Positions 25,801 through 36,400 of a stretch of DNA of 64,000 nucleotides are shown one piece after another; position 1 is the first letter of the stretch; each line of letters opens with the position of its first letter. The stretch is from Nymphaea colorata. Taxonomy: Eukaryota > Streptophyta > Magnoliopsida > Nymphaeales > Nymphaeaceae. The stretch is from positions 20,458,370 through 20,522,369 of the forward strand of contig NC_045140.1 of NCBI RefSeq assembly GCF_008831285.2. The letters are read 5' to 3'. The notes under the pieces were generated by a model. The model worked only from the letters and a program-made list of their open reading frames with translations. It made no database searches and was not told the origin of the DNA. A program made the position numbers and the translations under genes.

Positions 25801-26035
25801 GACATTCCCTTACCCAAACACCACGTCGACTACGTGGCGGACGATCGAGACGAATGCCGGTGCCTCGGAGGTCGGCGACGGAAGAGCAACTGGCGGGTGA
25901 AGATAGGGGAAGGGAAAGAGGAAAGGTGGGGAGACGAGGAGAAGAAAGGCCGAGAGGAGAAGCGTCAGAGCAGGGGGAAGCAAAGGATCGACAGTGCGGA
26001 GCCAGAGAGAGAGAGAATGGGGTTGAGAACGCCAT
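10850..26035 (-). CDS. chloroplast adenylate kinase fused to DUF1995 domain (19 exons, 602 aa)
   Basis: Interconverts ATP + AMP and 2 ADP; plastid location inferred. Coding exons in order: 26035-25814, 25728-25630, 23910-23782, 23698-23564, 21139-20993, 20180-20106, 20016-19929, 19017-18968, 18823-18695, 17935-17900, 17812-17732, 16170-16032, 14484-14405, 12492-12427, 12113-12084, 11993-11884, 11296-11159, 11003-10974, 10874-10850. All introns are GT-AG and phases join to 1809 nt including TGA. Residues 1-74 are a Ser/Pro/Arg-rich transit peptide. The P-loop GAPASGKG is at 91-98, the AMP site STGDLLR at 114-120, DGYPRT at 169-174, and the LID arginines in DRSVGRR with RPDD follow. From about 316 ([17 protein letters not shown]) to the end is the DUF1995 region, closing WGFLSNIF. 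Arabidopsis At5g35170 has the same layout and similar length. Several exons are tiny (25-36 nt). Introns carry a solo LTR, a MITE and an exact 170-bp duplication. Confidence 0.93.
12621..12970. mobile_element. hAT-type MITE, 350 bp, in an adenylate kinase intron
   Basis: The 8-bp word ACTCTCTG directly flanks the element at 12613-12620 and 12971-12978. The ends are inverted repeats: TAGGCCTGGGCATCAGGCCG on the left, and on the right the complement of AAGCCTGGGCATTGGGCCGG. The middle is AT-rich with a TA run and no open frame. An 8-bp target duplication with TAGGNCTGGGCA-type ends fits a non-autonomous hAT element. It lies between exons 13 and 14, so it should be spliced out. Confidence 0.85.
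14316..14376. repeat. (GT)n and (GA)n compound microsatellite in an intron
   Basis: A GT run at about 14316-14334 and a GA-rich run at about 14353-14376 lie within 30 bp of the donor of adenylate kinase exon 13. Simple repeats that close to a splice site may vary between individuals. Confidence 0.8.
17651..17676. repeat. (TC)n microsatellite in an intron
   Basis: About 13 TC units lie in the intron after adenylate kinase exon 11 (the exon ends at 17732). Confidence 0.85.
21732..22291 (+). mobile_element. probable solo LTR of a Copia-like retrotransposon
   Basis: A 560-bp block begins TGTTAG and ends CTAACA, the perfect short inverted ends expected of an LTR. Its composition differs from the surrounding intron. 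It contains a TATA-rich 5' part, a polyadenylation-like AATAAA (near 21969) and T/G-rich downstream sequence. No gag or pol frame is present. The 4-bp flanks are CCCT and GCCT, so a target duplication is only suggested. It sits between adenylate kinase exons 4 and 5. Confidence 0.6.
24571..24910. repeat. exact tandem duplication, two copies of 170 bp
   Basis: Positions 24571-24740 and 24741-24910 read identically base for base by eye. The unit starts ggtgagtagactgtcaaaaa and ends ccgattcgattcga. It lies in adenylate kinase intron 2. Lack of substitutions suggests a very recent duplication or an assembly artefact. Confidence 0.93.
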
Positions 26036-26655
26036 TGGCGGGAAGCGTCTCTGTCTCGGGCGCGCGCTTCTTCCTCCTCTCAGGAGCGCGAAGATAATGG
26101 AAGGCGGGGCCCGTTGGGATTCTTTGTGTGTGGGAGATGAAAAGATTTGAAAGGTAGGAGCTCCTTGTGGACGCGGCTTCGCAGTCTCTTTTGCAATTTT
26201 ACCTTGAAGGTTCTCGTTTTACTTGCTAATTCATAGGAAACTGCTGATATTGTAATAATTACAGTTAGCTGCCTAAACCTACGAGCTATGCCTCAAAACA
26301 TGTCTCCTTTTAAGAGCTACCCTTTTGTCCAACACATGCACATGCCAAGTTGCCTACGAATACATAGATACGTTGTTTATTAAATCTAATCCGTGAGGCT
26401 GCGGGTCTGCTGATTTAGTTGAATAACTAAATGGGTTGTGAATCAGCCCAAAAAAATATTTAAAATAATGTCTTCAAAAATAAATGGAAAACACACATAA
26501 TTAAGCAAAACTAAGGGACGTTTGAAATATTTAAAAAACATTTTATAACAACCACATGGCACTCTTGAATCGGGTGTCGAATTAAATCAACTTGCCATCC
26601 ACTTGATTGAGGCCGATTTCTCTCACAAGTCATTTTTTAAGGATCAAAATTGAGT

Positions 26656-26686
<31 letters not shown>

Positions 26687-28823
26687 GTAACTTCAAAGTT
26701 ACTTAACCATCTAATCAAGACCATTCAACATGATGAACACTAATCCAACCAATTATAACGGTTGTCATGTAGAGATCTTCAATTGAAGGGTTGCAAGTAA
26801 CTCTGATTCTCTGAATCACGTCTTTGATAAGTCTAATTCTTTTCACTGTTTGAAGTAAAGCGAGCTGACTGGGCTCACTTGGACTCGAGCCCACCGCATG
26901 ACATGGATGGGTCAACAAGTTGCACCATTTTTATGCCATTTATGCAAACCAACCAAGCTTGACACCCTAAGCATGATCTATTAATACATTCGGATCATCA
27001 TAAAAATCTTTGTACCCAAATATCAAAAGATAGCCATAAATAGATCGTTGGGTTTTTCAACAAAAAAAATTCTTGAATTAAGTCATTCTCTCTTCCCCCC
27101 AACCTCCATACACCTGGCTAAGAGGCCAAGTTAGTCGAACGTTAGAGTTGTACCCTTTTTCCTTTTTCCGGGTACAGTTCACTGTGGTAACATAAGGCTG
27201 CTCATTACCACCACAGATGGAAAGCACGAGGCAAGAGCATACCTAGAGCTCACTTGCAGTTCTCCTCTTGAGTGATTTAGCACTCAGGGTGTGCCTTATT
27301 AGTAGGTGGAAGAAAGAACAGAAGGGCTCTCAGTTTCTGTAACTGTTAAACATAATTAATACAGTACTGGATAGTTATTATCAGACCTAAGAACATATCA
27401 ACTGATGTGGCAATGCAATTAATACTCGTGATGAAAGCCGCTATGATGGACACGAGGGTGAGATTTTGCAAACATGTAGTTTGTACTTGGTAAGCATAAG
27501 CATAAAGAAAAAATAAGCATTTTATTAACCTGCCCAATTTGGTACAGTTATGGCAGATGGGTGACCAAGATGAAGCTGAAAAAGCATTCTTTTTTTTTGT
27601 TTTGGCTTCGCTTACACCAAATTTTCATCAATATGTATTGCTGGATGCTGGTGAAAATAATTGAGAGAAAATGATATAACAAACATGCATAATTTCAACA
27701 AGCATGCGATAAAGAATGTCCAAGACCAGAAGTTCACAGACCTGAAACTCTTTTAGTTAATGTTACTTTTACAACATAGCATCCAGCCTCGATAAAAACT
27801 GAGAGATGAAAACTTTTCTTGGTTAGCATCTACGTACATGACAATTTCTAAGTGTCTTTCATTCAATCCCTCAGTAGGATTGAGCAATGTCATCATGCAG
27901 AATATCAAGTTTCACCAAATGCAGAATCATCCACAAGAGACTGAAAATAAACAGGTAAAAAGACTAGGAAATTTCTGAAGGGAACTTGGCTTGGTTAGAT
28001 TTTTCATGGAAAGCCAAACTGCACCGAGACTCGACATGATAGAAGGGGCAGCTGAGGTCACTAGAATGAGCAACAAAAGCATCCTCTCAAGACCTCTCGT
28101 ACCTCCATATCAAGTGAAGTGCCAAGGTCTTTTTTCAATACCGTTTCATTTCTAAGATTGTGCCTGTAGTTTTGTCAAAGGAAACTTTGGTTCACACTTG
28201 TTATTTCAGGCATCCATATCTGTCAGTTGGACAACTGCGCCTAACAATAGAAGGTGCCACCACAAATAGATTATCAAAAGAAATCAGGTCAGATACAACA
28301 AAAGAAACGGGAAAAGCTAGACTGCTGATAAAACCTAGTACAGAGAAAACACTTGCATGTCCAAAATAATGGATGAAAATGGAAATCGATGACCATGAAA
28401 AGCCAAATATTTTTTAATTTCCTTCGATAGACATACCTGAAACTTGTTATGGAATACACACTTGACACAGCCATGCTTGCGATCCATATATCTAGTTATA
28501 ACATGTGCCAGAGCAATTTAACTCAAAATACAGATTCACCGACATTATTACCTCCGTGCATAACATCCAGATGATGCAGTGCAAAATATTTTGGTTAACA
28601 ATACAATCCATTTACTGTTGTGTGTAAAGAAACAAGTTTGCAATTAAAACTATAAGGAATTGAACTAACACAACATCATTCACGTCTTGTCTTATCAATT
28701 ACATAATCTTGGAACAAAAACAAAATGGAATGAACATCCACAAAACTACATCAAACTGCTCGATTAAATGAACTTAAGCTGTGGTCCGCCTCTTCGCCTC
28801 TGAATTTTCGTGTGCTGGTGACC
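26036..28823. other. intergenic: adenylate kinase promoter side and TM9 gene 3' side
   Basis: It contains the GC-rich leader of the adenylate kinase gene near 26036-26150, a (TA)n run at 26656-26683 and otherwise AT-rich sequence. The last part (about 28500-28823) should hold the 3' UTR of the TM9 gene. No coding frame is recognisable. Confidence 0.55.
26656..26683. repeat. (TA)n microsatellite
   Basis: About 14 uninterrupted TA units in intergenic sequence. Confidence 0.9.
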
Positions 28824-30797
28824 TTAATCTAGTTTAACGGACGAGAACAGGAAATGCACAAACCAGAAAGAAGAAAGGAAGCCTGTAGTTCCCGTCGCAA
28901 GCATTATCGCTAACACCATGAGAAGCGAGTACCCAAGGTATAAAGTGGCAGAAACTGGACCACTGAGACTCTGAAGATCGAAAACAAGATAGTTGATGGA
29001 GTAGAGGAAAATGTATATGGCAACAGAACCAGAAGCAAAGAAGGACTTCCACCACCATCTCCAGTCCTCCACACACAGATGCATGTAAGTGAGAACAAGT
29101 GAAACTTCAGCGCAGACGACAACCAGCAGAACCATCACGACAAACAGGAAGCCGAAGACATAGTAAACACGGCCCATCCATAAGCTCGACATTATAAAGA
29201 AAAGCTCGATAAAGAGTGTCCCAAAAGGAAGTGTACCCGCTCCAAGAACAAGCAACCATGATGGGTACTTCTGGGAAGGTATTTCCCGAGGAATTTGATT
29301 GGTTCTGACTGGGTACTCAATATGTGGAGCCTTTGCTCCAAGATATCCTCCAACAAGTGTGAGAGGCACAGAGATACAAAACCAAAGCAAAAGCAAAATA
29401 ATGAACAAGGCGAAGGGAATAGCTCCGGTGCTGTGACTACCCCATAACAGGAAGTTTAGGACAGTGAGAATCAAGAATGCAATGCCGGGGAAGAAACAAG
29501 CAACACGCCAAGAAACCGACATCCACCCAGAGATATCACCACATTTTATTGTCTTCCAAAGTCTAACGGCCACATAACCAGCCAATATCCCAAGAACAAG
29601 GAAGAAGAACAACATGCCGGTAATGAGTGTACCCCGTGAAGCTGGAGACATGAAACCAAGAGCGGCAAAAAGAATGGTTACTACTGCCATGCCAAGAATC
29701 TGAACTCCATCTCCCACCATGACACAAAGTAAAAGAGGACTATCGGGAGCTCTGAACACATCACCAACAACAAGTTTCCATCCGGAGAGCTCCTCATTCA
29801 TCTGAGCTTGTGCTTCCTTGTCAAGCTCTTCATAACGCGTGAGATCTCGCCGAACGGTTCTGAGGAAGATCACAAACACGATACCCGCAAGAAAGGCAAT
29901 GACCATGAGAGAATTGAGAATTGAAAACCAATGCACCTTTGATCCTTCCATTTTCAAGTAAGCATCCCATCTCGACGGCCACTTTATGTCACTCTCCACG
30001 AAAGAAACCTCATAAGAAAACACTACAGGCTGCCCTTCCTTCATTACCATTGATAGTGTAGATGGGTCGCATGTTATGGCAGAAGGGTACTTGCCATACA
30101 TTTTCAAGTTCTTAACCAGATTGGCGTCATGCTGTTGGCTACAAGGGACAACCTCAAAACCCACAACCATATAACCAGGCGCGCTGCTGCCAGTCTTCTC
30201 CACTGGTGGGATCATTTCCGCCGCATCCCCTGTTCCCATCACCCTGGCCACATTGTTCTCTTCGTACTTATGAATCAATACAGTGAATTTCAAGTGATTG
30301 AACAAGTAATACCCATTAGAGGCATGATACCCAACTGGGTACCCCGTAAATCTGAGGTAATAAGTGTCCTTCTTCGCGTATCGAATCGCCGGAAGATTAT
30401 CGAGCATCGGATTCACCTGATACATCTCATCTATCCTACGCTGGAGCAACTTAACTTGGTCTGCTGTAAGGGGGGCGGTCATGCAGAGAAAGATCTCAGT
30501 TTCATTACCCTTCATCTTGAACTGATAAGGGGAGTTCTCGATCCTATCACCCATCAAGATCTCGCCGAGATTCTCCGCGCTATCCTTGATCCCTTCCTGA
30601 GGCTGGCAGAAGGGCAAGCTATAATAGCTAAAGGGCATCTCTGTATCAACCGATGTTATGGAATTCACCTTCACGGATAGCTTGTCCCCTTCCAAATATT
30701 TGTGTGGGTAACTACCTGGGAGGTAGAACCCATCTCCAGAGTTCAAGATCAAACATAGAACCAGCACCAAAAATCTGAATCTTGGAAACGGATCCAT
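28824..30797 (-). CDS. transmembrane 9 superfamily (EMP70) protein
   Basis: An intron-free coding frame of 657 residues. The open frame extends ten codons upstream, but that first codon is TTG, so I place the start at the ATG at 30797 (MDPFPRFRF). A signal peptide occupies about residues 1-23 (FLVLVLCLILNSGDG). A lumenal domain of roughly 250 residues begins FYLPGSYPHKYLEGD, a hallmark of the family. Nine hydrophobic segments follow, the first at WFSILNSLMVIAFLAG. The C-terminus is SSVKLD, containing the KXD/E signal that binds COPI and retains plant family members in the Golgi. Length and single-exon structure match Arabidopsis TMN11 (At5g35160, about 658 residues). Its neighbour in both genomes is the chloroplast adenylate kinase gene. 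The family acts in endomembrane protein sorting; the exact cargo is unknown. Confidence 0.93.
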   Translation of the reverse strand: MDPFPRFRFLVLVLCLILNSGDGFYLPGSYPHKYLEGDKLSVKVNSITSVDTEMPFSYYSLPFCQPQEGIKDSAENLGEILMGDRIENSPYQFKMKGNETEIFLCMTAPLTADQVKLLQRRIDEMYQVNPMLDNLPAIRYAKKDTYYLRFTGYPVGYHASNGYYLFNHLKFTVLIHKYEENNVARVMGTGDAAEMIPPVEKTGSSAPGYMVVGFEVVPCSQQHDANLVKNLKMYGKYPSAITCDPSTLSMVMKEGQPVVFSYEVSFVESDIKWPSRWDAYLKMEGSKVHWFSILNSLMVIAFLAGIVFVIFLRTVRRDLTRYEELDKEAQAQMNEELSGWKLVVGDVFRAPDSPLLLCVMVGDGVQILGMAVVTILFAALGFMSPASRGTLITGMLFFFLVLGILAGYVAVRLWKTIKCGDISGWMSVSWRVACFFPGIAFLILTVLNFLLWGSHSTGAIPFALFIILLLLWFCISVPLTLVGGYLGAKAPHIEYPVRTNQIPREIPSQKYPSWLLVLGAGTLPFGTLFIELFFIMSSLWMGRVYYVFGFLFVVMVLLVVVCAEVSLVLTYMHLCVEDWRWWWKSFFASGSVAIYIFLYSINYLVFDLQSLSGPVSATLYLGYSLLMVLAIMLATGTTGFLSSFWFVHFLFSSVKLD

Positions 30798-31741
30798 TGA
30801 TGAACACCCAACTTTCTGGATCACCAAGAAGTTTCTACCTTCTTTACCTTAGATCTAGAAGATGCCCAATGGAAGGGCACGGCTACAGATGACTTCTCTC
30901 AGATCTTGGCTATATTGGGATCTACAGATCTGGACTTGTGTAAAGGCACGAAAAGGCAGCAGCAAAAGGAAAATAAGGGAAGTCACAGATGAGGCCTTAC
31001 CTCTTGCTGAGAAAGAAGGGACACGATGGAGGAGGACCAAGATGGTGAGAAGCGGCACTGAGAATCAGGAGTCAGGAGAAGGCAGAGAGAGGGAGAGACA
31101 GACCGACGGAGAGATTTATTGGAAGAGAGTTGAAGAAATGTCCACAATGAATATTGAAAAGTCGACTGTATCAAAATAGGGTCTCGAAGAAACCGTCGTC
31201 AGAATCGTCTTCAGCAAAATCGTTCAAAAAATATCGGTTTGTAACACAGCGGGGAACTGATTTACAATATATCGATCAAATTACCGATTCGTTAAGGATC
31301 GCTAATTACGCAGAGAAGACTGGGTATGTAACTATTGATTCAAATTTTATGTCTTTCCTTAACAAGGCTCGACTTATGGGATGAGAAAAATGTCTGCAAA
31401 AACTTATACTGTCATCCGTATCATAATAGAAACTATGCAAAAAAAATAAAAACTTGGTAATGTGGTCATGTGGACCGTCCAATTCTGGAGTTAAAGTTGA
31501 TTGTCTTTTTGGTTGTCCACGCTTTCAGATTCGGTCCGGACCTTCCGTCCTCTTGCTTCCATCGTCCATTGCTTGGGTTGGGAAGAAAGACAATTGTAAT
31601 ATTGTATGATGGTTGATGGCTGACGGCTTGCCTATACTTGCTTGCTTAACAATTTTCCATACCTGAGCTACTAGTCTAAACCGCTAATAAAAGGGATTGT
31701 ATTATTTTTCTTCTTGACAATTTTTTAATGGTTACTTAAGG

Positions 31742-32051
31742 TTGCATTTGATAGCTTCAAATCTAGTATATAAAGTCGGATTTACTGAGTAAATCTGAAG
31801 TTTATGAAACTGTAGAGTTAAGGATTGCAGATTTCATATCCATGAAAATGCACAAATCCATGGATCTCAGATCGGATGAAAAGGGTGGTGGGGGGTGTGT
31901 GTTTGACTTAAGTGTGGATTCCATATCTACACATGCTTGAGGGGGTGCATCAAACAAGGGCTTTTAAAACCTAAGATTTAAAAACTTCCAATCTCAGATC
32001 CAAGGCTCTAAAATTTATTGTTGATCTAAGATCCATGACAAACAAATGCAA
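31742..32051. mobile_element. possible MITE of about 310 bp
   Basis: The left end reads gttgcatttgatag and the right end is the complement of ttgcatttgtttg, giving a short inverted repeat TTGCATTTG. The word TTAAG flanks both sides. The interior has inverted words for aaatccatggatctcagat and has no open frame. Ends are short and diverged, so this is tentative. Confidence 0.4.
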
Positions 32052-32366
32052 TTAAGAGAAAACACATTGAGCATACAAGGTCATACCATTATATGCCTCT
32101 AAGGTTTTGGCTTGCTTCAGAGCTTTAGGTGAACCTACGGTGCATCATCCAAATTGGGTGTCATGCTCGTCACTCTTTGTACCCTAGATTATAACATACC
32201 GGAGCATGACAAACCATGGATTTAAACCTCGAACCGCTTATGGTCTCTTAAAAAAACAACTCGACTTTATATTTCGAACTTAGTCTCCATTGTTGAATAT
32301 TCTTAGAATTGATATTCATCGATAGATCTAATATATAAGGGTATGACAGCTCCCTCTCCACCCCCC

Positions 32367-32367
<1 letters not shown>

Positions 32368-32454
<87 letters not shown>
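32368..32454. repeat. (CT)n-(TA)n compound microsatellite
   Basis: A short CT tract runs directly into about 36 TA units. It creates an artificial open frame of alternating Tyr-Ile on the minus strand, which is not a gene. Confidence 0.95.
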
Positions 32455-32456
<2 letters not shown>

Positions 32457-33412
32457 AATGAAGATTATGGATCAATAGAACTGCACGCCTCTGGTACCTT
32501 TGATTGGATTGCCTTTTAAGCATCTTTGTTTTTTTTATCTTACATGATGAGGAAGAATCCCTCCTCTTCCTTCCGCCATCGTCCATAATCTGAAAAAAAA
32601 ACCCGCCCTGGTTGGCACAGTCTTGATGATTGTTCATGAACTTTATACACACACACATACACGTTTATGCACACACACCTACGCACACACGAATCTTAGA
32701 ATATGCTATTTAGATGTATGCACGCACACACACACACACACGCGCGAACTCTTACAATATGCTATTTAGACATACGTCGTGCAAACCATCATCCATTCAT
32801 TTTATCAACTTAAGACAATACATATCAATTTTTTTTTTTTTAAAGTCTTATATTTTGGCGAATGTAATGATCTAAGACTCAGATGACTCTTTCGGAGGAA
32901 GCACAGTTGAACGTTTTGTTTATATTTTGATCTAATGCATTATCGAGAAGTCGTCTTTTTCAAGGTCTAAAACTGCGTTAAGTGGCCAGATTTCTGCATG
33001 CCTCAACTTACATGTAGGACCTATCCTTCTGTGGTACAAAAACATAACCCGTTCGAATAGCAATCGCTCACGGAAAATCGATTGGATATTCGAATCTCTC
33101 TATCCACAAGCAAAGGGGCAATTCCTCCGCTAGAAGTAAATCATATCGTCCTTTTTTTGAAGACGCACCTGTAAAATTATTACGTTATTTTACTTGAATT
33201 ACGATATTCGTAAGGGCGGTAGCACCAACTTCTGCATTTCTACGGACATTTGTTAAACGGATACCTTTTATACGGACAAAACAGGAGCTTTGAGTTGATC
33301 GCGCAAAGTTTCAACTTAGCGAGAAAAATACCGTAAGTGGGAACTAGGACGTGTGCCTCCGAGCTTTTCCGGGAGAGTTCGGAACGCGGAGGGCCTGGTA
33401 GAGGAGGGCATC

Positions 33413-36400
33413 ATGGGTGGCGGTGGCCGTCGTAGCGGTGGGGGGAAAAGGAGGTGCAACCGGAGTGGCGGTGACAGTGGTGATGGTGCTTTCCGCGGAG
33501 GGAGCTCGTCGAGAGGTTGCCGTGATGCTTTTTCTTCTCCCTGTTCTGGTTTTTCTCTGATAGCCCGATGTGACCATCTTCTTCTATTATTCGGTTGTTC
33601 TTGTTTGCGCTCAATTCATAACGTGCCCGATATGTTCTCAACTCTAACCTGTACTCTTAATTTTGTTCCTCTCTTTTTGTCATTTTTCTCCCCAATAACC
33701 CAAGGAGGTCATATTCATCTTTTTTAGATCTGTGCACCTTTCTTCTTCTTTCTGCCTAATCACTCCGAGTGACCACCTTCTTCACGTTGTTCTTTCTCTT
33801 CAGCTGCCCATCTGTCTCTTTTTTTGTTTTGATTTTTGGTCTAAAATATATAGTTCTTTTACTATTTTTTGTTTTTTTTGTTTTTAATTTTCATGATTGT
33901 TACTTCTGTGTGCCTGGATTGGATTACAGGAAAACACTGGAAATCCCACCCTGAGTCGCGCTCTATTCGATCAAAGGGGAAGGAAGGAAGTTCTTTGTCG
34001 CGGAAGAACGATCGGGGTACCTTTTATTATTCGTACCTGTCCATGGATGCGGATGCTCAGGTAAGGAGCAAAACAAGAATTCAGATTTTTTTGAAGGCGG
34101 ATTCTTTGTTTTGTCCGTTTTCTGATTCATTGCCTTATAGGATTGAATGTTTGTTGAGTTCTATGTTCTCTTCATTTTGTTCATTCGAACGTAATAGTCT
34201 AGATTTAGAAAAGGATAGTGCTCCGATGTGAAGATCATTTGTTGGTTGAACCACCACGTTGAATGGTTTGTTTAATATCATTCGCATTTTTTTGTTCCAG
34301 AACGGTTCGGAACATGATATTGTGACTACTATGGAAGATAAAACCACGATTTCTGCATTTGAAAGTCGGAATCCAGGCATGCCAATGCCTGCAGATACTT
34401 TTAAATATGACGTAGATGAGGAATTAGTCTTAGGTGAAACCAGCCACAGGGGATTGGGATTTGATGGAGGAGATGAAGGAAATGTTGCGGAGCTGGATGT
34501 CTCGTCAGTCGAATTGAATGAGAAGATTGAATTTGATGAAATTGACAATAGCGATGATGATGGGGTTGACCTTAAGAAGAAGAAAGGGTTGAAGCAAAAA
34601 AATTCTGCATTTCTGTCTATCGGGGGTGTGCGTCTGCTTACAGAAGATGTATCTGATGACGAAGAAGAATGTTCCTTGTCGGATGAGGATCAAGACTTGG
34701 TTGGGTCATTTTCCAGTGATGACGTTGAGGATTCCAGCAATGAAAGTTCCGGAGACTTTGATTATGTTAGTGGCTCCGATGTTGACGATGACGTTGCAGA
34801 GGATTACTTGAATGGTATTGGTGGCAGCACAGAATTTATAAATTTGCAGGAATTGGGAGCAGAATGTTCATCGTCTTCTACTGTTTCAAGTTCTTCCAGC
34901 GATGGTGAAGAGAATTTGGATGAAGGGCTTGATGCTGAGACACCGACACATAGCATGTTGAAAAAGAAAGAATTTAGACAGCAAGAATTAGCAAAGAAGG
35001 GCTTATCCTCAAAGACCAGAACAAACATTCAAATGAATCATGTCACTTTGAGATCAGTTGCTGAATTTGGTACCTTTGATTGTGGCTTGGACAGTATTTT
35101 GTCCCTAAAAGACTCGAGGATGAAAGTTAAGAAGAATAAAAAGAAGCACTCCCCTGATGTTTCTTTGTCATGGCCCATGGATGCTCGTAAAGATAAGAAG
35201 TATAAGAATGTCCCAGGTAAATAAGCTATAATTTCCTTTGATCTCCCTGCAGTATTAAGTTGATGAAGTCATATAGATTCTCAGTTAAGCTAATCATACT
35301 TTCTTAATATCTAGCTTAGTCGCCGCATACTTTTTAACCATGTTGCATTCTTAAGTTCATTTACGTTTCAATAATCTTTGGAGATAAGCTGTGTCATTTA
35401 TACACAAGATATTTTCTACATTTTAGATTCTTTTAGGCATTTTTTACTCATAACAAGTCTTCTTCTTTGCATATGTGCATGCATGGTCATGCATGTGTTT
35501 CAAAATGTGCCCTTTATTGTAGAGTTAGTTAAGTGTACACTTGTTGCCTGCATGACTAATGAGTAGTCAATGACTACTTGTCCCCCACCATTTCTTTAAG
35601 GAGTCAAGCCTGTAATTTTATTGATGTGGCTAGGTGGTAAGGGCTTGATTGCAATCCTGTCGTCTGTGATATTACCCCCGACTCTTATGACATGGGGTCT
35701 TGTTCTCAGGGGGGATGGAATCATTGTCCTTGTGGGAAGCTGAGCGTTTTCTTGCTTGCTTGTGTGTGCTTACCATACTTGAGTTTGAATATGCTCTGTA
35801 TGTTTTGGAAGGTTGGAAGAAAAAGCATCGGAAAGAGGTGATTGCTCTAAAGAGGAGAGAGAGAATGATACGTCGTGGTGTGGACTTGGATCAGATCAAT
35901 TTGGTAATCCATTTGTTTGTGACTTTGTATTCCCCTCTTTTATTAGTCCTTAACCTCTCCATAGTCTTTGGGTGTCATTGGCAGCTAGATTTGCAACATA
36001 TTGATTTTGGTTTTGAGGTTCTCTCTCTCTCTCTATTTTTTTTTTTAATTATAACAAATCCGATCCTTCCTGTTTACTTAGCACATCCAAGTCTGATCTA
36101 GTTACACCACCATTTCTGGTTCATTTTCTAAGTTACTAAGTTTTACTCTAATCTGTCATTTGGAATTTGTATATTCTCTTGTATTTACAATATATCATTG
36201 CATTCTTATGTTTTTGACTTTTTGTGTGTTCTATTGTATAGTGTGAAGTTTGACATTGGATTTTCTATGATATAGAAATATGATTCCTGAGGTTCGTGTT
36301 GTTGTAAAATATATGCAGAGTTTGAGAAAGATGGTCCTTGATGAGGTTGACATGATGTCTTTCCAGCCAATGCATACTCGTGACTGTGCTCAGGTATACT

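Larger units (their letters stand above)
30798..33412. other. shared upstream region of two divergent genes
   Basis: The TM9 gene (-) and the R3H/G-patch gene (+) are transcribed away from each other. A donor-like CAAGAG|GTAAGG on the minus strand at about 30999, and an acceptor-like AAG near 30850, suggest a short 5' UTR intron in the TM9 gene. The region also holds a probable MITE (31742-32051), a long CT/TA array (32368-32454) and CA-rich repeats (32650-32740). Confidence 0.5.

Noticed and set aside
30798-30827. Ten-codon N-terminal extension of the TM9 protein
   Set aside because: The first codon is TTG. The ATG at 30797 gives the family's usual length and a proper signal peptide.
32248-32658. 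136-codon frame with a long Tyr-Ile alternation
   Set aside because: It is produced by the (TA)n microsatellite.
33353-33412. N-terminal extension of the R3H/G-patch protein
   Set aside because: It begins with GTG. The first ATG in frame is 33413, followed by the Gly/Arg-rich start.
34135-34548. 137-codon minus-strand Ser-rich frame
   Set aside because: It is the antisense of the acidic exon of the R3H/G-patch gene.
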